From Acheta domesticus (Eukaryota; Arthropoda; Insecta; Orthoptera; Gryllidae): a DNA stretch of 64,000 nt. Below, in pieces: positions 56,986-64,000 of the stretch. Below the pieces are notes generated by a model. The model saw only the letters and a list, made by a program, of their open reading frames with translations, did not search any database and had not been told where the DNA came from. The position numbers and the translations under genes were made by a program. Every line of letters begins with the position of its first letter. Within the stretch, counting starts at the first letter, position 1. The stretch is taken from contig JAHLJT010009355.1 of NCBI GenBank assembly GCA_031308135.1, positions 4,897,217-4,961,216 of the forward strand. Direction: 5' to 3'.

Positions 56986-57304
56986 ACTGCAGGGTCTCGA
57001 GGTGCTCGCTCTCCGCAGCCGAAGGGGAAAGGGGCGACCGCCTTCCGTCAACAGGAACCCTCGCGCTGGCTTCGCTGGCGGCGCGGCGTACACACACGCG
57101 CACACGTGTGTCGCACGTGTGGCGGCGCGCGGCCGACTGCGCAGGGCACACGCGCCTGCGCCCGCGCCCGCCTCACGTGCCGCTCCGCGCCGCCCCGCAC
57201 CGCCGCCCGCCCGGCCTTCCCCCACTCCCGCCGCGTCACGTGCGGAGCACACGTGTGTGTGAGTGCCTGAGCGCAGGCGCGCGAGACCTGCCGTTGCTGC
57301 CACA

Positions 57305-57366
<62 letters not shown>

Positions 57367-57465
57367 CGCCGTCTGCTGCTCCGGCTCGCTCTGATGTCGC
57401 CGTGCGAGTCTCGACGTAGTTCTCGGATCGAGACAACACTTGACGGAGCCAGGGGGAGCGACAGC
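56986..57465. promoter_or_regulatory. GC-rich island with five CACGTG E-boxes and (CCG)n
   Basis: CACGTG occurs at 57103-57108, 57114-57119, 57174-57179, 57237-57242 and 57250-57255, five times in about 150 bases. An uninterrupted CCG run of about 20 units follows at 57305-57365. E-boxes of this type bind bHLH and bHLH-PAS proteins, so a regulatory role is plausible. No exon is recognised. Confidence 0.4.
57305..57365. repeat. (CCG)n microsatellite
   Basis: About 20 uninterrupted CCG units. It yields poly-Ala, poly-Pro, poly-Arg or poly-Gly depending on frame and strand. Confidence 0.97.
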
Positions 57466-60055
57466 GGCCATGCTCTCCTTACCCAATTCAATATATTTTT
57501 AATTCAATATATTCGAAATAATTACCAAGTACAGATCTCATCACATTCAAAACATTCCCATTATTCGGACATTTTTATCCCATCTCAACAATCATAAAAT
57601 ATTGATGAGGCTCTGAACTAGATGATTCCCACCTCGCCGTGATTTACGTCCTGGTTTCGTCACGACCCGCCAGGCCGAAGAGCCATTGGCGTGGGCTTAA
57701 GTTGACCTCAAAGAGGAATGCAGCATTACGAACACCGTAGCCATCTACACGAATATCCGAAGCAATCCTATCTGATAAAATAATTTCAAAATTAATTTTC
57801 GTGCTGACACTACGCAGCGAGTAAACATGTTTTCATGTCATTTTTAGGTCAACATTCATTTTTTTTAAATCACTGAACTGAAAGAAGCTTGGTGTAGCTT
57901 ATTTGACTGCGTTGTTCTTGGTTGAATGTAGTTCTGGCGAAAGAACGATTTTTTATACATTTTTAAGTAGCTCGTGAAATTGAATTAAAATATGGCTTCT
58001 ATTTTTCTAACAATTTTTCCATGTTTCTTTATGCGTCTTTTTCTGTTTGTGATAGACACCGCTTGAATGACTTGTTTGAAGTCATCGATTCCATTCGATT
58101 TTTGAATACAAAAAATAAATAGATCAATAAAAAAAGATACCAGACCACACCGTCCTTGGAGATTTAGAAAAAAGCAAAAAATATCCTTCTGAGTTCAGGC
58201 ATCTGACACCAACCTTATGAAACCACGGAACACTCCTCGAACACTCATTTCTTTCACAACGTATTTTTTGACTGTTCTTAGCAAATTAATGTTAAGCTTA
58301 CTTCTTTTTAAAAAATCCTGTAAATTAATCACATTCAGTTGTTGCTTAACATGTGAAACATTTTAATTGGACACTACCGCTATAATCCTCTGTGAAGCGT
58401 TTGGGAAAATTCGTAGGTGTACTTACTTTCAGTTTCGCACTATTATCAGTGAACTTTGTATTAGAGAAACTTCAAATCGTGTTTGCCGAATGAAATCTAT
58501 AATTCTAAGAAAGAAAGAAAAAATGCGAAATAGAAAAGGAACATCCGTGCGCAGCTTTAATTACGTGATTTTAATACATTCAGTGATTTCTAGAAAGCAT
58601 CATTTAAAGAGGTTATGCATTATTTTACTCAGGTCGATAACTTCGACATAAAAGGCTTGAAAATAACCTTCTTGCTATTTCCTGCAATGAATATGTATTG
58701 TCATGTTCTGCGAAGTCGTTATTTATTCCTCTACAAAAGCCAATCGAATGCAGTTCCTATCTCCGTATGTTTCTTCACCCTCGTAGTCGTCTACAGCGCA
58801 TTCCACCCAGGGCTCCCGAACTTTCCCCAGGCGCCGTCAGCGAAGATGAGGTCTGTGGGGCACAAGCACTAATGACATACCACCCTCGGGCTGTTTCGTT
58901 TTAGTATCGCCTTTAACGTGAGAGAAGTCGATTTTCTCTTCTTGACGATCATTGGTAGTGCTGTTTGTCGAGCCTGTGGGTCGGTAGTTTAGGAAGTTAG
59001 ACATCAATTATGGAGCCTGTAATAAATTATCATTTACAAGTAAGACTAGATTACAAAGTAAGAAGGAAAAAGTTACGATAATAAATCTGAATGTTGTACT
59101 ACAGATATTCAATCTATTGTCATCCAAGCTCGTTGATCACCATCCATTTCTTGAACAGGTTTGCAGTTGAATGAATCCCGTCTTTTGGGTAGGTGATACT
59201 CCTTTCTCTTTAATTAAGTAAATTACACAATTAAAAATTACCGATCTTTTGTGTAGATGGTACCCTTTTCCTTCTGAGTAAATAAATTACAAAATTCAAA
59301 AGTATCAAGAACCTGTATTCGTTCACGAAAGTATTCTCAGAAAAGGTGATTAGAAATGCAAATTTAATTATTCAATCTGGTATATTTCCTGTAAAAAGTC
59401 TTGATAAAATAAAAAGTGGATTATATTGGCAATATATAAGTTCCGAAATATCATTAATATCTTTTGTTGAAAGTTCTCGATACAAATATATTGTTCATTA
59501 ATTTCACTTTATATTGCCAAAAATTGATGCTACGAACAGAGCTTTTGAGCAAATTGCTTGAAAATTGTCTTCAATAACCGTAAAAAATGAAAATTCGATA
59601 GCCAAAGTACTTTTTTTAATTTCAAGATAGAAGTAATGTTTTCTTGCAGGCTGTCGAAACTTAAACAATGGGCCGCATTGTAATGAAAGTATCTGCGGGC
59701 CGTCAAAATTGAAGTTGCGGGCCGCGTGTGGTTCCCGTGCCAGGGGTTAACGATAACGACCATTGCATTAAAGAGGAAACTATAAAGATACGAACTACTT
59801 TGGAGTTGCAAGAAGATACGGTCCTGATATTGGGATCTCTGTGGTCCATTTTCCGCGTGGCTCTGGACATACCTTATCTTAAGAAAAGGCTCAGTACCTT
59901 AGAATAACGGTATTTCCTCCGATTTGTCCCTGCTTCCGAAATGCGGCGTCGTGTAGAAATGGCCACAAAAGGGTTTTTTTTTACAGGATTTCCTTGATTC
60001 CTCTGTCGTTTCCGCATTGCTCCTTCGTCATTCATTCAGCCATCATCAACGCCCA
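57466..60055. other. No gene seen: AT-rich DNA
   Basis: A slightly GC-richer stretch at 57625-57760 could be a repeat fragment. At 59670-59745 three GCGGGCCG-like words occur, reminiscent of hAT MITEs, but no ends are defined. The rest is unremarkable. Confidence 0.4.
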
Positions 60056-60430
60056 AGTGAGATGTAAAGCAAAGCCGGCGTTGGGGGAAGCGGGGGGGGG
60101 CAGGGCGCGCGCAGCGTTGGCCGTGCAGCGACGCGCTCCGGCGCCGGCTGCGGGAGCGCGGGGAGCCTTTTAATTGTAGAAAGTCTGTGACCCATTTCCG
60201 GGGCCCTTTTGTTGCTCGGCCAGGCGACGGCCAGACGCCGCGTGCCGGCCGGTGCGTGCGCCCTCGCTGCTGGCGCTCCCCGCGCCGCCCGCCCGCCCGC
60301 CCGCGCGCGGACGCTGCTGTCTGGGCCCAGCTCCTGGCGAAGAAGAAGAAAAAAAGAACAGCCGTGAAGCGTTTTTTACGGAGGAGAAACCCCGCTGAAA
60401 GGACCAGGTTCTTTTCAGTCTGGATTCAGA
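60056..60430. other. GC-rich island
   Basis: CpG-rich with a G run near 60090-60100 and the AT core CCTTTTAATTG near 60166. CCCTTTTGTTGC near 60204 resembles a SOX-type site. It grades into mixed sequence after 60330. No exon is recognised. Confidence 0.5.
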
Positions 60431-60669
60431 GCTCGGTGTGGAACTAGCTAATGGGGTAGGTGTCTTAGGAAACGTTACCTTTTCAGACGATGAGAAAGGA
60501 ATGCACGTTATTGTCGTGATTCGTAGAACGAAAAGGTAGCTATGGAAATACATTTTCAGTTATAACTCCCTCATCGATTTTAATATATAAGAAAAAACAT
60601 AAATTAAACAATACGAAACTGAAATCATCAACAGATAAGTTTTGAAAAGTTAGCTTTGTTTATTATTTT
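60431..60669. other. No gene seen
   Basis: Short AT-rich spacer before the SINE-B copy. Confidence 0.4.
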
Positions 60670-61105
60670 CTGACTTCATAACTAGGTGGCTTAGGACGTG
60701 AAGTGATCCCACTGCTGCGCTTCTGATCGGAGGTCCTGGGATTCCAGTCTTGACGATGGCAGGATTTTCGAAACTAGCTACATAGGTCGAATTCAGCTGG
60801 TGTCTGGAGGAGAATTCTAGCGGTCGGCTGCTTTTTCCAATAAACACCAGGCGAATGCCGGAGCCGTACCGTGACAAACGGGCCTCGGGCCGCGCGCGAT
60901 CTTTCCTTCCTTTGCCTCATGCTATCCTTAACCCTTACTTATACACATTTGCGTCCACTACACTTCCACTTATGTCAAGAGACCAGTCGGGAGCTTAGAG
61001 CTTGTCCCTCGCTGTGCCCCCCTGGCTGTAGGAAACCCTGCGGTAAAAGATCACCGCCACCTGGCAGTTGACGCGCCCAAAATCACTAATCAGTCAATCA
61101 ATCAA
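60670..61105 (+). mobile_element. SINE-B copy
   Basis: The A-box-like TGGCTTAGGACG lies near 60687, a worn B box near 60730, then ACTAGCTACATAGGTCGAAT, CTGGAGGAGAATTCTAG, ACCAGGCGAATGCCGGAGC and GCTTAGAGCTTGTCCC. The tail carries repeated (ATCA) near 61088-61104. It lacks about 120 bases present in the 37055 copy. Confidence 0.75.
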
Positions 61106-61759
61106 AACCACATAACCCTTCGTCAAACTGTACTCATATTAACTGACGGCTTATTCATTGAATTGAAAGTTGAATTCTTTTTTGTTTTTAAGATGTAAGA
61201 ATAATAACATTTGCGCTACTGAGTTCATATTTTACTCATCGAATGATGAACTTCGATTTGACTCCGAACTACGAGATCATCAGGTGTAGGTCTATTTTCT
61301 TTCACTTGCCAGAAGAATCAGCTGATTTTTCATGGCAAGACTCCCACCCCGCTTGCTCTTAAAACAGTGTGCGTGCCAACAGTCTGTGTCTGAGAAGTAC
61401 GTATGTGATGTCCAGTTCTATATCCACCGTACTCCACCCACTCCTTACAACGAACCAAATACTCTACTCTTCACAATAAGAGAAACTACTGATCTGTCGT
61501 GCAACAGGAACAGCCTGCCAAAGGGTACACCCATTGGTTACATTGTGCATCTACAAATTATACTAAAACTAAAATTGTTGAACATATAATACATATTACT
61601 ACTTTGAAAACGTTGGGATGCCTTAAAAGTAAAAGTTAAAACCTGGTTCATTCCACCGAAGTGTTTTGATTTACATTCTAACCCCATCAGGAATACGTAG
61701 TTAAAGCTTGGATATAATTTTGTGTCTTGATAATGGAACATTTGTAAACGACGCGAGAC
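61106..61759. other. No gene seen
   Basis: An 85-codon frame at 61332-61589 has no domain I recognise. Confidence 0.4.
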
Positions 61760-62170
61760 GTCCCCGGTGGCTGAGCGAGGCGGGCGGCGGCGGCGGCGGC
61801 GGCGGAAGCGGCTGCAGCCGGGGAAGGGAAGGGAAGGGAAGGGAAGGGAAGGGAAGGGAAGGCGGGCGGCGGCGCCGTCACTGGGTCACTGCCTCGGAGG
61901 GCGGAGGGCGGGCGGGCGGTCGTCGACCCCGCGCCTCCACGTGTGTCGCACGTGTCTGGCTCCGAGGGCGGCGCCCGGGAGGCTTTCTCGGGAGCGGATC
62001 GCCCGCCCGCCGCCCGGCGCCGCGTCCTCCGCTTTCTCCGCCGCCGCCGCCGCCTTCGCCCCTGCCGAGTAATAAGTCACCGGCGGGTGGCTGGGCAAAG
62101 GGGCGCACGGGAACGCTCAAAGGCGAAAAACACCCCGCACCCAGCAGGAAGCGCGAGCGCCGTCAAAGCC
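61760..62170. promoter_or_regulatory. GC-rich island with (GGGAA)n and paired E-boxes
   Basis: A GGC run lies at 61783-61805 and a GGGAA array at 61820-61862. The 18-base CACGTGTGTCGCACGTGT at 61938-61955 is also present at 57103-57120. An AT core, GTAATAAGTCACC, lies near 62069. Frames are open on all strands by composition. A regulatory role is inferred only. Confidence 0.4.
61820..61862 (+). repeat. (GGGAA)n tandem array
   Basis: About eight to nine GGGAA units. The regular GGG tracts with two-base loops satisfy the G-quadruplex pattern. Confidence 0.95.
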
Positions 62171-62629
62171 TTTTCCTTTCTTGACACTTCCACACTTTGA
62201 ACTCACGTTGCACTTGAGACAAATGGATGGAACGACGGTCTTCTGAATCGAAGGGCCAAGAATATTGAAAGCGCATAATATTGTTCGGTCAAACAGAAAT
62301 GCATTCACTTCAAAGGAAATGACAGAAAGAAAGCCTCGTTTTAACTGGAAGGAAGTTGTTGCCCTAGCTTCGGAACATCCGCAAATGAACAGGCCCCGTA
62401 TAGAATACGTCTCGAAGAAGTACTCTTTAGGCTGCCCGATGTCCATGAGCGGTGTTGTCAAGTCACCGTTAGTGAAACAAGCAAAAGAAGGATTTCGAGA
62501 ATTGTGCCAATTTTATATATCCTCAAAAGCTTCCTCACCTTCTTTTTCTACAGTCTATGACAGTCGCTCGCGAATTCCTATTGTTGCGTCCTTCCCGTTT
62601 CTATACATCTCCACCAAGTGAGCGCTCCA
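62171..62629. other. No recognised gene: open frame of unknown status
   Basis: A 118-codon plus-strand frame at 62265-62621 has a more balanced composition than the GC-island frames (FNWKEVVALASEHPQMNRPR) but no domain or partner. It may be chance or an unrecognised exon. Confidence 0.3.
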
Positions 62630-62800
62630 AAAGATTCCAGTGGCATCTGGACGTGTGTGTGCGTGCACGCGATCTTCCCGCCCTGGCGGCCTTTCTTCGG
62701 CGCATCGCAGACATAAGGCAGCGTCTCCTGCAGCGGGCGTTCCTCATTGAGACGGCAGCTGCGCCTGGAATCTCTTTATGACCGCACGCGTGACACAGCA
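62630..62800. other. Small GC-rich patch
   Basis: Moderate CpG content with CTGCAGCGGGCG near 62728. Nothing is recognised. Confidence 0.35.
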
Positions 62801-64000
62801 TTTACCATTCTTTGTACGCCGTGATCGTGTGTCGATGGAGGTGAGCGTTCTCACATACGTGTATAAAATTGATTAGGGAGACTATTAATTTTTTGTACAG
62901 GTGTGAACTGATTCAGAAATGAAACGACTGTTCCTTATCCGTTTTTATCAGTAGGTTTATTATTTTTTTAAAGGAATATTGTATATCTTTTTTCAGGTTT
63001 TAGGATCAAAACATTTTATCTCCAAACTATTCCCGGCGATGAGTGAAATTTAAACACATTTTTGTTCAGAAGATGTTAGAGTCAATATCTGTTCTTTATA
63101 CGAAATATATTGTTGTGATACATGATTGGAGAATAAAGAAAATTTAGGTTACTTAGAAGTTGAATATTCCTTGGATTGGGTTGTCATGCAAATTGAAAAA
63201 TTCTAATTGATTTTCTGATCTACATTTCTGGTGGAGGTAAATACATATTAAGATAAGAGAATCTGTAAAATATAGAAAGTAATATATTTTATAACAAATT
63301 TTCCCAACCATAATTTTATTCTAGAGTTTTCAATGAGTTTGTTCAAAAATCTTAAATCAGTCATCGTATTCCTTAAACTCACTATTCCCATGCGTGCCTT
63401 CAATTATAATCACCGTTACGTATGCTACTAAGAGTAATGGCAAAAGCGGATGAAAACCCACTCCTACAAATTTTCCAGAAATGTATTTATATTCTTCCCC
63501 CAAAATTCCTCCTTCATTAGTCTTAATAGGCGTTGATGAAAAACGTAGAATGTACTCCCATTGCTGCTACGAGAATCTTCTGCGCCACTCACGTCTCACT
63601 CGTTTGCTTTTTGCAGCACTTTCGCGCGCACGATCTGAATAGACATGGCGAACTTGTGTTTTGTGCCTTTTCATACAGCATGCAAGTGGCTGCTGTACAA
63701 AAAAGGAGAAAGGAATGTACGTGCGATGTGAAGCTTGCCGGAACTTCTCGTCAGGTTCTTTTGCTTATTTAGCATGCTGTAATGCTGTGTGTAATTGGTG
63801 ATTATGTGCGAAGGACCTTTTTACGTCTCGATTTCGCGGAAACTACGGCCTGCTTCTCAGACACAACGTGTCTTTACGTGTATTTTTTATTTGAGTGATT
63901 GATTTTTTCATTGCTTTCTGAATTTTTTTTGTTTTTATTGCTTTAATGATTATTATATTATTTTTGTAATGTAATAAATATTCCTCGCATTATTTCTACA
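62801..64000. other. No gene seen: AT-rich DNA to the window end
   Basis: No domain or repeat is recognised. A 79-codon frame at 63533-63772 lacks known motifs. Confidence 0.4.

Noticed and set aside
59670..59745. Possible hAT MITE end (GCGGGCCG words and CCAGGGG)
   Set aside because: The CAGGGG lies in the wrong orientation relative to the repeated words, and no partner end or 8-bp duplication was found.

Overview
This is 64 kb of repeat-rich, AT-rich eukaryotic DNA, most likely from an insect or another arthropod. The evidence is a degenerate (TTAGG)n array (the ancestral arthropod telomere repeat), animal-type jockey and CR1 LINEs, Ty3, hAT, piggyBac and Helitron remnants, two tRNA-derived SINE families, and a 100-N scaffold gap. 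I cannot fix the order or species. A hemimetabolous insect with a large genome would fit, but that is inference. I recognise no host protein-coding exon and no functional tRNA, rRNA or miRNA gene. Every recognisable coding stretch belongs to a decayed mobile element.

Layout. 1-2391: a Ty3-type LTR retrotransposon on the minus strand (gag-protease, then RT and RNase H running off the left edge), broken by frameshifts, with its 5' LTR ending near 2391. 2392-5821: a minus-strand jockey-like LINE whose RT is interrupted exactly where the Ty3 LTR starts, so the Ty3 element probably landed in it. 6690-7120: an LTR-like or promoter-like block with a 33-bp tandem repeat. 7615-14163: a minus-strand hAT transposase (ZMYM1/DUF4371 type) split in two by a nearly full-length plus-strand CR1-like LINE (about 8215-12230) that has an SGNH-esterase ORF1 and a frameshifted EN-RT ORF2. 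14-22 kb: AT-rich DNA with a tandem repeat, a candidate MITE, the N gap and a microsatellite.

From 22 kb to the right end the AT-rich background is punctuated every 1-5 kb by short, very CpG-rich islands (150-900 bp), several carrying CACGTG E-boxes. Among them lie two SINE families (here SINE-A and SINE-B), a degenerate TTAGG array abutting a SINE-B head, two Helitron 3' ends in tandem, a LINE C-terminus, a decayed piggyBac with intact TTAA flanks, a 666-bp MITE with a 4-bp target duplication, and a 60-bp perfect palindrome.

The most unusual structure is a pair of roughly 1.6-kb arms in inverted orientation (49606-51853 and 54111-55688). The arms carry internal ~305-bp subrepeats and resemble a foldback element. 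A third, older arm (26100-27330) is split by a SINE.

The elements do not form a pathway. What they record is an order of insertions: Ty3 into LINE, CR1 into hAT, and SINE-A into an older arm repeat. The GC islands are the best candidates for host function, as cis-regulatory DNA, but that is unproven.
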